48,271 nt of DNA. It comes from Pseudomonas cuatrocienegasensis (GTDB lineage Bacteria > Pseudomonadota > Gammaproteobacteria > Pseudomonadales > Pseudomonadaceae). The DNA lies in NCBI RefSeq assembly GCF_900110925.1, contig NZ_FOFP01000025.1:1-48271 (forward strand). Reading direction: 5' to 3'. Below the pieces are notes generated by a model. The model ran no database searches and was not told where the DNA came from. It saw only the letters and a program-made list of their open reading frames with translations. Of this stretch, positions 23,541-31,957 are shown one piece after another. Both the position numbers and the translations under genes were made by a program. Within the stretch, counting starts at the first letter, position 1; the number at the start of each line of letters is the position of its first letter.

Positions 23541-24905
23541 ATGTCATTCGCCCCCTTGCACCACGCCGAGGCGTTCCTCGCGCAAAACCCGGATATCGAG
23601 CTGTTCGAGCTGTTTATCATCGACGCCAATGGTGTGCCGCGCGGCAAGCTGTTGCACCGCGATGAACTGCTGGCCGTGTACCAGAGCGGCCGGCCGCTGC
23701 CGAGCACCATCCTTGGTCTGAGCATCAATGGTGATGACGTCGAAGACTCCGGCCTGGTCTGGGACGTCGGTGATATTGATTGCCGTGCCTACCCGTTGGC
23801 CGGCAGCCTGGTGCGCATGCCCTGGCGGCAGATGCCCATGGCCGCCGTGCAGGTGAGCATGCACCCGCAGTCCGGCATGCCGGCGGCGGTCGCCGACCCG
23901 CGTCAGGTGCTGGTGCAGGTAATCGAGCGCCTGCAAGCCGAGGGCTATCACCCGGTGATGGCCTGCGAGCTGGAGTTCTACCTGCTCGACCAGAAACGTG
24001 ACGCGGCCGGGCATCCGCAGCCGGCACTGGATGCCGACGGCCAGCGCCCGCGCAGCACCCAGGTGTACGGGTTGCGCGAGCTGGAGCAGATCGAGCCGTT
24101 CCTCGTCGACCTCTATGCCGCTTGCAAGGCCCAGGGCATCCCGGCGCGCACGGCGATTTCCGAATACGCGCCGGGGCAGGTGGAGATCACCCTGGAGCAT
24201 GGCCCGGCCCTCGCGGCCATGGACCAGGCGGTGCGCTACAAGCGCCTGGTCAAGGGTGTGGCGCACAAGCACGGCATGCAGGCCTGCTTTATGGCCAAGC
24301 CGTTCGACCACCTGGCCGGCACTGGCATGCACATGCACGTCAGCCTGGCCGATGCGGCGGGCGCCAACCTGTTCGCCGACGAAGACCCTGCCGGCACACC
24401 GCTGCTGCGTCAGGCGGTTGGCGGCATGCTCGCCAGCCTGCTCGATTCGCTACTGCTGTTCTGCCCCAATGCCAACTCCTACCGGCGTTTCCAGGCCAAT
24501 AGCTATGCGCCCCTGGCGCCGACCTGGGGGGTGGATAACCGCACCGTGTCGCTGCGTGTACCGGGTGGGCCGGCGGTCACTCGGCATATCGAGCACCGTA
24601 TCTGCGGCGCCGACGCCAACCCCTACTTGGCGGCGGCGGCGATTCTCGCCGCGATCCACCGTGGCATCGTCGAGCACCTCGACCCTGGTGCGCCCATCGA
24701 AGGCAACGGCTATGCCCAGGCCACGACTCTGCTGCCCACCGATTGGTTGACCTCGCTGCAGGCTTTGGAGCGTTCGAGCTGGGCGCACGAGGCCCTGGGC
24801 TCGGCGTTTCTCAAGGTGTTTCTGGCGATCAAACGCGCCGAGTACCGTCAGTTTATGGCCGAGGTTGGCGAGCAGGATTGGCGCTGGTACCTGAGCAACG
24901 CCTGA
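23541..24905 (+). CDS. puuA: Glutamine synthetase family protein, probable gamma-glutamylpolyamine synthetase
   Basis: A 454-residue glutamine-synthetase-fold enzyme. It has the catalytic-domain motifs MACELEFYLLD, YAPGQVEITLEHGPAL, FMAKPFDHLAGTGMHMHVSL and NSYRRFQANSYAPLAPTWGVDNRTVSLRVPGG. It lacks the adenylylation-loop sequence of GlnA and starts with an extended N-terminus typical of PuuA/SpuI enzymes, which ligate glutamate to putrescine or other polyamines using ATP. The PuuB-like oxidase gene follows after 108 bp, supporting polyamine use. The exact amine is not readable. A weak GAGAG ribosome-binding site precedes the ATG. Confidence 0.87.
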   Translation: MSFAPLHHAEAFLAQNPDIELFELFIIDANGVPRGKLLHRDELLAVYQSGRPLPSTILGLSINGDDVEDSGLVWDVGDIDCRAYPLAGSLVRMPWRQMPMAAVQVSMHPQSGMPAAVADPRQVLVQVIERLQAEGYHPVMACELEFYLLDQKRDAAGHPQPALDADGQRPRSTQVYGLRELEQIEPFLVDLYAACKAQGIPARTAISEYAPGQVEITLEHGPALAAMDQAVRYKRLVKGVAHKHGMQACFMAKPFDHLAGTGMHMHVSLADAAGANLFADEDPAGTPLLRQAVGGMLASLLDSLLLFCPNANSYRRFQANSYAPLAPTWGVDNRTVSLRVPGGPAVTRHIEHRICGADANPYLAAAAILAAIHRGIVEHLDPGAPIEGNGYAQATTLLPTDWLTSLQALERSSWAHEALGSAFLKVFLAIKRAEYRQFMAEVGEQDWRWYLSNA

Positions 24906-24920
24906 AGGCTCCTATTCGAT

Positions 24921-24964
24921 AAAGCCCCTCCCACATGGGATGTCCGCTCCGTGGGAGGGGCTTT
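24921..24964. terminator. Inverted repeat / terminator-like hairpin between the puuA- and puuB-like genes
   Basis: A 14-bp inverted repeat (AAAGCCCCTCCCAC at 24921-24934 with GTGGGAGGGGCTTT at 24951-24964). The right part, GTGGGAGGGGCTTTAGCCGC, is a common Pseudomonas REP-type sequence. With only three T residues it may act as a weak terminator or as a message-stabilising hairpin between the genes. Confidence 0.7.
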
Positions 24965-25012
24965 AGCCGCGACGACTGATTCATTGGTGCGAGCGCACCC
25001 CAAGGACATGCA

Positions 25013-26317
25013 ATGAACGCAAGCAACCAACCTGCCGCCGAGCGCGCGCCGTCCTACTACTCGGCCTCGCTCAATGAAGAAACCGACTACCCGACCCTGC
25101 AAGGCGAGGTCAGCGTCGATGTGGTGATCATCGGTGGCGGTTTTACCGGCGTGGCGTCTGCCGTGGAGTTGGCCGAGCGCGGCCTTAAGGTGGCGGTTGT
25201 CGAAGCCAACAAGATCGGCTGGGGCGCCACCGGGCGCAACGGCGGCCAAGTCACCGGCAGCCTGTCAGGTGATGCGGCGATGACCAAGCAGATGCGCAAC
25301 CGCCTGGGCGATGAGGTCGAGGACTTTATCTGGCACCTGCGCTGGCGCGGCCACGAAATCATCAAGAACCGCGTAGAGAAATACGCCATCCAGTGCGACC
25401 TCAAGCACGGCCACCTGCACGCGGCGATGAAACCGGCGCATATGCAGGAGTTGGAAGCCACCTACGCCGAAGCGCAGCGCCGTGGCATGGGTGCCGACGT
25501 GACCCTGCTCGACCGCGACGGCGTGTGTAGCCACCTGGCCAGCGACCTGTACAGCGGCGCGCTGAAGAACACCCGCAATATGCACCTGCATCCACTCAAC
25601 CTGTGCATTGGCGAGGCCAAGGCGGCGGCCAGCCTGGGCGCGCTGATTTTCGAACACTGCGAAGTGCTGGAGATCATCCACGGCGCCAACCCAGCAGTGG
25701 TTACCGCCAACGGGCGGATCAACGCCAAGCAGGTGCTGCTGGCCGGTGACGTGTACCACAAGCTGGAACCGAAAAAGCTCAAGGGCATGATCTTCCCGGC
25801 CATGGGCGGCATCGTCACCACCGCGCCGCTGGGTGAGCTGGCCAAGCAGATCAACCCGCAGGACCTGGCCGTGTACGACTGCCGCTTCGTCCTCGATTAC
25901 TACCGCATGACCGCCGACGGTCGCCTGCTGTTCGGCGGTGGCTGCAACTACTCCGGGCGTGATTCGCGGGATATCGCCGCCGAACTGCGCCCGGGCATCG
26001 AGCAGACCTTCCCGCAGCTCAAGGGCGTCGCTATCGACTTCCAGTGGAGCTGCGCCATGGGCATCGTGATCAACCGCATCCCGCAGCTGGGCAAGCTCTC
26101 GGACAACGTCTGGTACTGCCAGGGCTACTCCGGCCACGGCATCGCCACCACCCATATCATGGGCGAGATCATGGCCAATGCCCTGACCGGCACGCTGGGC
26201 CACTACGACACCTTCGCCGCCTGCAGACACATCAAGGTGCCGCTGGGCGACGTGTTCGGTAACCCGATGCTGGCGGCCGGCATGTGGTACTACCAGATGC
26301 TGGAGAAGCTGCGCTGA
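25013..26317 (+). CDS. puuB: FAD-dependent oxidoreductase, probable gamma-glutamylputrescine oxidase
   Basis: A 434-residue DAO-family flavoenzyme. The N-terminal FAD motif is VVIIGGGFTGVASAVELAERG, followed by GWGATGRNGGQVTGS. The C-terminal part has DGRLLFGGGCNYSGRD and VWYCQGYSGHGIATTHIMGE, as in PuuB and related gamma-glutamylpolyamine oxidases. The reaction would give gamma-glutamylaminobutyraldehyde, NH3 and H2O2. It lies just after the PuuA-like ligase, so the pair forms the first half of the gamma-glutamyl polyamine route. The aldehyde dehydrogenase and hydrolase (PuuC, PuuD) are not in this window. AAGGA precedes the ATG. Confidence 0.87.
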   Translation: MNASNQPAAERAPSYYSASLNEETDYPTLQGEVSVDVVIIGGGFTGVASAVELAERGLKVAVVEANKIGWGATGRNGGQVTGSLSGDAAMTKQMRNRLGDEVEDFIWHLRWRGHEIIKNRVEKYAIQCDLKHGHLHAAMKPAHMQELEATYAEAQRRGMGADVTLLDRDGVCSHLASDLYSGALKNTRNMHLHPLNLCIGEAKAAASLGALIFEHCEVLEIIHGANPAVVTANGRINAKQVLLAGDVYHKLEPKKLKGMIFPAMGGIVTTAPLGELAKQINPQDLAVYDCRFVLDYYRMTADGRLLFGGGCNYSGRDSRDIAAELRPGIEQTFPQLKGVAIDFQWSCAMGIVINRIPQLGKLSDNVWYCQGYSGHGIATTHIMGEIMANALTGTLGHYDTFAACRHIKVPLGDVFGNPMLAAGMWYYQMLEKLR

Positions 26318-26346
26318 TCGAGCGAAGCGACACTGGGGCATCGTTT

Positions 26347-26377
26347 CCCGGGTATCGCTGCGCTCCACCCAGGCTAC
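26347..26377 (+). repeat. Dispersed repeat, CCCGGGTATCGCT...CCCAGGCTAC family, copy 1
   Basis: The sequence starts CCCGGGTATCGCTGCGCTCC and ends CACCCAGGCTAC. Similar copies lie at 33692-33722 (same orientation, diverged) and 36060-36090 (opposite orientation). All three are intergenic. Confidence 0.7.
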
Positions 26378-26386
26378 TCCGTGCGC

Positions 26387-28336
26387 TTAGCGTGGGCGGC
26401 GGGTCTGGTCGCGGTCTTTGACGAACGCGGTGCTGGGCGAGCCATCGGCGTTGTGTTGGAGGATTTCCCGCGGGCGGCCTTGCTCGTCGAAGCGTACCTG
26501 GCCAACCCCGGCGCCGTTCCACAGGCGCTCACCGGCTTTGCTGCGTGACGGGAAGCGCGGTTTGACCTGCATGCGCCGGCGTTTGGTCAGCCAGTTGAGC
26601 GGCGACCAGGGTGCGTACAGCCAGCGGTTGAGGCGGTCGAACCAGTCGAGCAGGCGGGGCGGAAATTCGTTTTTCAGGCCGCTGCTGGTGATCTGCCACA
26701 GCGCCGGCCCCTCGTTGCGCTGGCGGATGTGCACCTCGTAGACAAACGAGTAATGCACATCGCCGGACAGCACCACGTAATTACCCGGCGTGCGCGAGTG
26801 GCGGAAAATATTCAGCATGACCTTGGCCGCGCCACGATGCGCCATCCAGTTTTCTGCATCGACCATCAGCGGATGGCCGGCCAGGCTGAACAGCTTCTGA
26901 ATGCCCTCGATCAGCTTGACGCCGAACATCGGTGCCGGCGAGACGATGATTGCCGAACGGTGGTCGAGCAACGCCTGCTGGAATTCGCACAGCGCCTCCC
27001 AATCCATCAAGCCTGACGGTCGCTTGAGGTTGCGCTCGCTGCGCCAGCGCCGGGTGCGGGTGTCGAGCACCACCAGGGCCGGGCTGCTCGGCAGCACGTA
27101 ATGCCAGTGGTGAAAGCTCAGCAACTGGTCGATCAGTGTGTCCTGGGTGTCGCTGTCGAGGTGTCCACGCCCATCGCGGCCGGCCTGCATGGCGTCCAGC
27201 GCCTCTAGGCAGTCGTCGAATACGTCGGGGTTGTTGCCCCAGCCCTGGCACAGCAGGTAGGCGCTCAGGGCGTTGCCGATGATGCGTTTGGAAAACGGAT
27301 GGCCGTAGGCGGTTTCTTCCCACTTGGCCGAGAGGTTCCAGTCATCGGTGACATCGTGATCGTCGAAGATCATCAGCGTCGGCAGGTGCGCCAGGGCACG
27401 TGCGACCTTGCCGAGACCGCCGCGGAAGGCTTCGATATGTTCGCGCTCGGTCTGGTAGCGCGCGGCCTGCTCCTCGCTCAACGGCGGCATTTCCGCGTCA
27501 AGCAGGGTCCAGGGGGTTGGTGACCAGACCAGCAGGTACATGGCCAGCATTTCGGCCAGGGTCACCAGGTGGTTGTCGGCGCTGCTGGTGGTAAAGATCG
27601 GTTTTTTCACCCCGCCAAAGAACTTCTCGCGCAGGGTTTCGTTGCTGTCGAGTTCCGGCAGCAGATCGGCACGCTGGTAGTAGCCGGCCGGGTGCGCATA
27701 AAGCGCATCGCTGTCTTCGACAATGGCGCCTTCCAGGCGCTCGCCAAACAGCCCGAGGCATGCGATGACCTGGTGAATGGCGCGCAGCAACGGGCCGCTG
27801 ACATCGTCGGCATACACCTGATCGCCGGTCATCAACAGCAGTGCCGGGCGCTCTTCGGGCGCGTGGGCTTCGCCGAGCAAGCGGTCGACGCAGAGCAGGC
27901 CATCGGCGGCGGCATGGTGGGGTTTGCGGCAGGAGCCGTGGAGCAGGTTGTCGAGCTGTGCACGCAGGACGAAATTCGGCCGTTGCGCCTCGCCATACAG
28001 CAGGTGCGGCGCCCAGTCGGCGATGCCGCGCGCGCCCTCAGCGTTGCCGATCAGCAGGTCGTAGTCGATCTGCGCATCCTGGGGCAGCGCCTGGTCGAGC
28101 TGCAGGTCGATCAGGTGGATAAAGGCGTGCTCGCCAATCGGCAGCACCCGGCAGCTGTGTTGATCCAGCGCGTAGTCGCGGAGCGCGGCGTCGGCTGGGT
28201 GCAACTGCAGGCGCAACTGCAAGGGCGTTGATGCGACCAGCCAGAGCACCAGCCGTTGCTGTTCGAGGCGGCGCAGCAGCGGGCCGGCAAGCACCTCGGG
28301 CAGAGACGGGGCGGGGTGGGCATGGGGCATCGGCAT
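26387..28336 (-). CDS. PhoD-like phosphodiesterase/phosphatase
   Basis: A ~649-residue protein with a C-terminal PhoD/calcineurin-type metal domain: LLLMTGDQVYADDVSGPLL, LMIFDDHDVTDDWNLSAKWEE and VVLSGDVHYSFVYEVHI. PhoD enzymes hydrolyse phosphodiesters such as teichoic acid or phospholipid head groups using Fe/Ca. There is no signal peptide or Tat motif, so unlike classical PhoD it is probably cytoplasmic. The N-terminal ~140 residues form a beta-rich region. I place the start at the ATG at 28336; an upstream GTG at 28387 is possible, and neither has a strong ribosome-binding site. Substrate unknown. Confidence 0.82.
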   Translation of the reverse strand: MPMPHAHPAPSLPEVLAGPLLRRLEQQRLVLWLVASTPLQLRLQLHPADAALRDYALDQHSCRVLPIGEHAFIHLIDLQLDQALPQDAQIDYDLLIGNAEGARGIADWAPHLLYGEAQRPNFVLRAQLDNLLHGSCRKPHHAAADGLLCVDRLLGEAHAPEERPALLLMTGDQVYADDVSGPLLRAIHQVIACLGLFGERLEGAIVEDSDALYAHPAGYYQRADLLPELDSNETLREKFFGGVKKPIFTTSSADNHLVTLAEMLAMYLLVWSPTPWTLLDAEMPPLSEEQAARYQTEREHIEAFRGGLGKVARALAHLPTLMIFDDHDVTDDWNLSAKWEETAYGHPFSKRIIGNALSAYLLCQGWGNNPDVFDDCLEALDAMQAGRDGRGHLDSDTQDTLIDQLLSFHHWHYVLPSSPALVVLDTRTRRWRSERNLKRPSGLMDWEALCEFQQALLDHRSAIIVSPAPMFGVKLIEGIQKLFSLAGHPLMVDAENWMAHRGAAKVMLNIFRHSRTPGNYVVLSGDVHYSFVYEVHIRQRNEGPALWQITSSGLKNEFPPRLLDWFDRLNRWLYAPWSPLNWLTKRRRMQVKPRFPSRSKAGERLWNGAGVGQVRFDEQGRPREILQHNADGSPSTAFVKDRDQTRRPR

Positions 28337-28428
28337 ACGGCGGGCTCTCGGCAAGGCGATCAATGGTGGCTGACAGCGCTCAGACACTGGCCAGCTGCCA
28401 GTGTTCGTTTGGGGACTGTGTCAGCATC

Positions 28429-29130
28429 TTAACGTGCGGCGCCGGCCTGGAGTGCCGCAGCCTGCAAGCGCGGCAGGTCGAGCAGCTCGATCTCGCCGTA
28501 GGTCAGGCGCAGGATGCCCTGAGCTTCCAGCTCCTTGAGGATCTGGTTGGTGGTCTGGCGGGACAGGGCGAGCATCAGCGCCAGTTGCTCCTGGGCCAGG
28601 TGCAGCACCTGGCGCGGCTCACCTTCACCGTAGTTCTGCGCCATCAGCAACAAGCGCCGGGCGAGCCGAGGGGCGGCGGGCAGCAGACTGATTTCCTCCA
28701 AGGCATTGAAGGCCAGGCGCAGTTTCTGGCTCATCAGCAACGCGAAATCGCGCCAGTAGGCGGGGTGCTGCTGGAGCAGGTTGAGCAACTCGGCCTGGCG
28801 CACCCAGAGCAGGGTGCTGGCGCCGTCGGCGAAGGCGTCGTGGGTACGCGGCTGGCCATCGAACAGGGAAATTTCGCCGAACCAATAGGGCGGTTCGACC
28901 AGGGTCAGCAGCGCCTCCTTGCCATTGGCGGCCACTGCTCCAACGCGCATCGCGCCCTCGACCACGGCATACAGACCACTGGGCGGATCGCCACGGCGGA
29001 ACAAGCGCTGGCCGGGCGCCAGGCGGACCACGCTGGCGCGCGCCAACAGGGTGGTTTGCAATATCTCGGGCAGGGCGCTGAACCAGTGGCCTTCGCGCAA
29101 CTGGGCGCGGTAAAGCGCGTGTTCGGGCAT
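28429..29130 (-). CDS. Crp/Fnr family transcription regulator
   Basis: A 233-residue regulator. The N-terminal cyclic-nucleotide-binding-type beta-roll (~20-130) includes LFRRGDPPSGLYAVVEGAMRVG and YWFGEISLFDGQPRTHDAFA. The C-terminal winged helix has LAQEQLALMLALSRQTTNQILKELEAQGILRLTYGEIELLD. There is no N-terminal cysteine cluster, so it is not an oxygen-sensing Fnr. The ligand is unknown. It lies about 90 bp upstream of the PhoD-like gene on the same strand and could regulate it or be co-transcribed with it. Confidence 0.88.
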   Translation of the reverse strand: MPEHALYRAQLREGHWFSALPEILQTTLLARASVVRLAPGQRLFRRGDPPSGLYAVVEGAMRVGAVAANGKEALLTLVEPPYWFGEISLFDGQPRTHDAFADGASTLLWVRQAELLNLLQQHPAYWRDFALLMSQKLRLAFNALEEISLLPAAPRLARRLLLMAQNYGEGEPRQVLHLAQEQLALMLALSRQTTNQILKELEAQGILRLTYGEIELLDLPRLQAAALQAGAAR

Positions 29131-29221
29131 TCAGGGACCTCAGTGTGTCGGCTAGCGGACAGTGTCATGCCGGCGGTTGGCGCCATTATCGTCCGACCTA
29201 TCCCGGTTGAGGACAATAACA

Positions 29222-29746
29222 ATGAAGACACTGACCGATCACCTGGCCCAATACGCGGCCTATCACCGTGATCCACGCAATATCGCCACGCACTTCATCG
29301 GCATCCCGATGATCCTGCTGGCCGTGACCATTTTGCTCGCCCGCCCAGGTCTGTCGCTCGCCGGCCTGTGGCTATCACCGGCGAGCCTGGCAGCGCTGGC
29401 GGCCGGGTTGTTCTATCTGCGCCTGGATCTGCGCTTTGGTCTGTTTATGGGGGCCTTGCTCGGGCTCTGCCTGTGGGCTGCGGCTGCGTTGGCGCAACAG
29501 TCGACCGGCGTCTGGCTGGGCGCGGGGTTGGGCTTGTTCGTGATCGGCTGGGTGATCCAGTTTGTTGGCCACTACTACGAGGGCCGCAAGCCGGCGTTCG
29601 TCGACGACATCATGGGGCTGATCATCGGCCCGCTGTTCGTGGTCGCTGAGGCAGCCTTCCTCCTCGGCCTGCGCCGCGAGGTGGAGCAGGTGGTGGTCGA
29701 GCGCGCCGGCCCCACGGCGCTGCGCGAGCAACGCGTGAGGGCCTGA
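29222..29746 (+). CDS. Mpo1-like / DUF962 membrane protein
   Basis: A 174-residue protein with four membrane segments. The His-bearing motifs YAAYHRDPRNIATHFIGIP near the N-terminus and GWVIQFVGHYYEGRKPAFVDD later are the signature of the DUF962/YGL010w family. The yeast member Mpo1 is an Fe2+ dioxygenase that removes one carbon from 2-hydroxy fatty acids; the bacterial role is not established. The ATG at 29222 is used because GAGGAC lies upstream and residues before it are not conserved-looking. It is divergent from the Crp/Fnr gene, so the two share a 90-bp promoter region. Confidence 0.83.
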   Translation: MKTLTDHLAQYAAYHRDPRNIATHFIGIPMILLAVTILLARPGLSLAGLWLSPASLAALAAGLFYLRLDLRFGLFMGALLGLCLWAAAALAQQSTGVWLGAGLGLFVIGWVIQFVGHYYEGRKPAFVDDIMGLIIGPLFVVAEAAFLLGLRREVEQVVVERAGPTALREQRVRA

Positions 29747-29751
29747 GCGGG

Positions 29752-30495
29752 TCAGTACATGGCCATCCACTGCGAGGTCAGCGAGCGGGTATGACGGTCC
29801 ACGGTGATGGGCGCGAATGGCCGGCCTGAGACGCTTTGCAGGGTGTTGCTCTTGCTGTTCATGTCATTGAGCGCGGCCTTGAGGTAGTCCCAGCGCACCT
29901 TCAACTTGGTGAGTTCCGGGTTGTCGGTATCTCCCAGGCCGGCCAGTTCGGCGTCGATGGCCGGCACCAGCAGGCGTTCGTCCTGGCCCAGGTAGGTATC
30001 CGGCTGTTCGCGGGCAATCTCGAAGCTGCCGATATAGGCGCGGCTCAGGTACTGCACGGCCAGGTACTCGATCTTGGCCGACAGCTCGCTGCCGCCCGTA
30101 TTGGGTTGCTGACGGGCTTCGTGGAGAAAATCGCGCAGTGCTTTGCTCAGGGCCTGGGGATACCCCCAGGGCATATCGTCTTCGCTGGGGCCAAAGGAAA
30201 CACCGCGGCGCAGTTCGGTAACCAATAGCTGATGGCTGTTGCGCAGGGTGTCGCTGGCTTGTGGCAAGTCCTGCACGGCGCTGGCGAGGGCCTCGATGTC
30301 GCCCTCCAGGCGGGCCTGGTGACGTTTCTGAAAACCTTCGCCGCGTAACAGCAGCAGGCTACTGGTGGCGCGGCTGGCGAAAACCTGAACCTGCTCCTGG
30401 GGGCTGACCGCTTCGGCGAAGGCCACGGGCGACAAGAGGATCAGCAGGCCGAGCAGGTGGCCGAGTAATGGGCGTAAACGTATGTAGATGTGCAT
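29752..30495 (-). CDS. Secreted protein of unknown function
   Basis: A 247-residue protein with an N-terminal signal sequence (RLRPLLGHLLGLLILLSPVAFAEA, cleavage likely after AFA or AEA near residue 28). The mature part is helical: VQVFASRATSSLLLLRGEGFQKRH, LEGDIEALASAVQDLP, YLSRAYIGSFEIARE and WDYLKAALNDMNSKSNTL. The start at 30495 is chosen because AGGAG lies upstream; 19 further in-frame residues have no support. The helical N-terminal part slightly resembles the ligand-binding part of PilJ-type receptors, but without a membrane anchor or signalling domain. It ends 5 bp from the convergent Mpo1-like gene. It lies downstream of the sulfate operon, separated by repeats. Confidence 0.65.
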   Translation of the reverse strand: MHIYIRLRPLLGHLLGLLILLSPVAFAEAVSPQEQVQVFASRATSSLLLLRGEGFQKRHQARLEGDIEALASAVQDLPQASDTLRNSHQLLVTELRRGVSFGPSEDDMPWGYPQALSKALRDFLHEARQQPNTGGSELSAKIEYLAVQYLSRAYIGSFEIAREQPDTYLGQDERLLVPAIDAELAGLGDTDNPELTKLKVRWDYLKAALNDMNSKSNTLQSVSGRPFAPITVDRHTRSLTSQWMAMY

Positions 30496-30552
30496 TCCCA
30501 ATGCGCTCCTTATTATTGTTGTGAGCAGGGTGACTGCCCCAGCGTAGTTCAA

Positions 30553-30915
30553 GGGCGGTGCTTAGGGTACTGCAGACGAACATCCAAGTAATTACCCGAA
30601 AGAGTGATTTCGCAGACGATAGCGGCTTGATTGCCAGGCGCTGCTGAGGTTTTCGCGGCAACATGGCGGAGCGAACGGTCGGCGTTGCGCTTTAGCCGCG
30701 ACGCTTGCAGCGCCTGCACGTTCTATCGCGAATAAATTCGCTACGGCGAGCGAATTTATTGATCGTTCCCCCGCGCTGCGTGGACGTCTCGACGTGGGAA
30801 CGATCAATGTACTTTTTGTAGGAGCGAATTTATTCGCGATGCTTTCAGCGCAATCAAGGCCAATCGCGAATAAAGGCTAGGCGCCTCCTTCGCGCCTACA
30901 ACAGCCCGTTAAAGC
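30553..30915. repeat. Intergenic cluster of REP-type palindromes
   Basis: This 363-bp gap holds at least three palindromic units. AATAAATTCGCT at 30731-30742 pairs with 30749-30760. GATCGTTCCC at 30761-30770 pairs with 30796-30805. GTAGGAGCGAATTTATTCGC starts at 30818 and has a partner starting ATCGCGAATAAAGG at about 30864 that runs into GCGCCTACAAC. The GTAGGAGCGAATTTATTCGCG type is a common Pseudomonas REP. They lie downstream of cysA and may end or stabilise the operon message. Confidence 0.8.
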
Positions 30916-31899
30916 TCAGGGCGCGGGGTGACCGGCCTTGGGTTTGAAGTACAGCGTGGTGCCGCGGGCTAGCTGGTCCAGGCTGACATGGTCCTTGGCT
31001 ACTTCGGCTTCGATCAGTTCGTCCTGGCCTTCGACCTTGAGGGTGACCCGGGTGATTGCGCCGAGCGGGCGAATGTCGCGGACTTCACCGGCGCGGTGCT
31101 CGGCGTCGGGTTGCAGCGACAGGTGGATTTCGTGGGGGCGGAACAGCACGTGGTGGTCGCCGCCGACATACAGGCGGTTGGCGTCACCGAGGAAGTGGTA
31201 GACGAAGTCGCTCGACGGCTGTTCGTAGACCTCGGCCGGCGAGCCGATCTGCTCGACCACGCCTTTGTTCATCACCACGATACGGTCAGCCACTTCCATG
31301 GCTTCTTCCTGGTCGTGGGTGACGAACACGCTGGTCAGGTGCACTTCTTCGTGCAGGCGCGCCAGCCAGCGGCGCAGCTCTTTACGCACCTTGGCGTCGA
31401 GGGCGCCAAAGGGTTCGTCGAGCAGCAGCACCTTGGGCTCGACCGCCAGGGCGCGGGCCAGGGCGATACGCTGGCGCTGGCCGCCGGAGAGCTGTTCCGG
31501 GTAGCGGTCGGCCAGCCAGTCGAGTTGCACCAGGTCGAGCAGGTCGTGGACCTTCTTCTTGATGGTGTTCTCGTTCGGCCGCTCGCCCTTGGGCTTCATG
31601 CGCAGGCCGAAGGCGACGTTCTCAAACACGGTCATGTGGCGGAACAGGGCGTAGTGCTGGAACACGAAGCCGACCTTGCGCTCGCGCACGTCGTGCTCGG
31701 ACACGTCTTCGCCGTGGAATACGATGTTGCCACTGTCCGGGGTTTCCAACCCGGCGATGATGCGCAGCAGGGTGGTCTTGCCGCAACCGGACGGGCCGAG
31801 CAGGGCCACCAGCTCACCGCTGTTGATATTCAGGTTGATGTCGGTCAGCGCCTTGAACTGGCCAAAGTGCTTGTTGATGCCTTGAACTTCGATACTCAT
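30916..31899 (-). CDS. cysA: Sulfate/thiosulfate ABC transporter, ATP-binding subunit
   Basis: A 327-residue ABC ATPase that drives sulfate and thiosulfate import with CysT/CysW and Sbp. It has Walker A GPSGCGKT (35-42), the Q-loop VFQHYALFRHMTVFENVAFGLR, signature LSGGQRQRIALARAL, Walker B KVLLLDEPFGALD and the switch His in VFVTHDQEEAM. A C-terminal regulatory region (~235-327, TOBE-like) contains VLFRPHEIHLS. It is the last gene of the leftward oscA-sbp-cysTWA operon and follows cysW by 58 bp. Sulfur limitation through CysB is the expected control. Confidence 0.95.
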   Translation of the reverse strand: MSIEVQGINKHFGQFKALTDINLNINSGELVALLGPSGCGKTTLLRIIAGLETPDSGNIVFHGEDVSEHDVRERKVGFVFQHYALFRHMTVFENVAFGLRMKPKGERPNENTIKKKVHDLLDLVQLDWLADRYPEQLSGGQRQRIALARALAVEPKVLLLDEPFGALDAKVRKELRRWLARLHEEVHLTSVFVTHDQEEAMEVADRIVVMNKGVVEQIGSPAEVYEQPSSDFVYHFLGDANRLYVGGDHHVLFRPHEIHLSLQPDAEHRAGEVRDIRPLGAITRVTLKVEGQDELIEAEVAKDHVSLDQLARGTTLYFKPKAGHPAP

Positions 31900-31957
31900 G
31901 GGTTACACCTGCTGATCTGTATTGCCGGGCTGCGCGTCGGGCAGCCAGCGGAATGAT

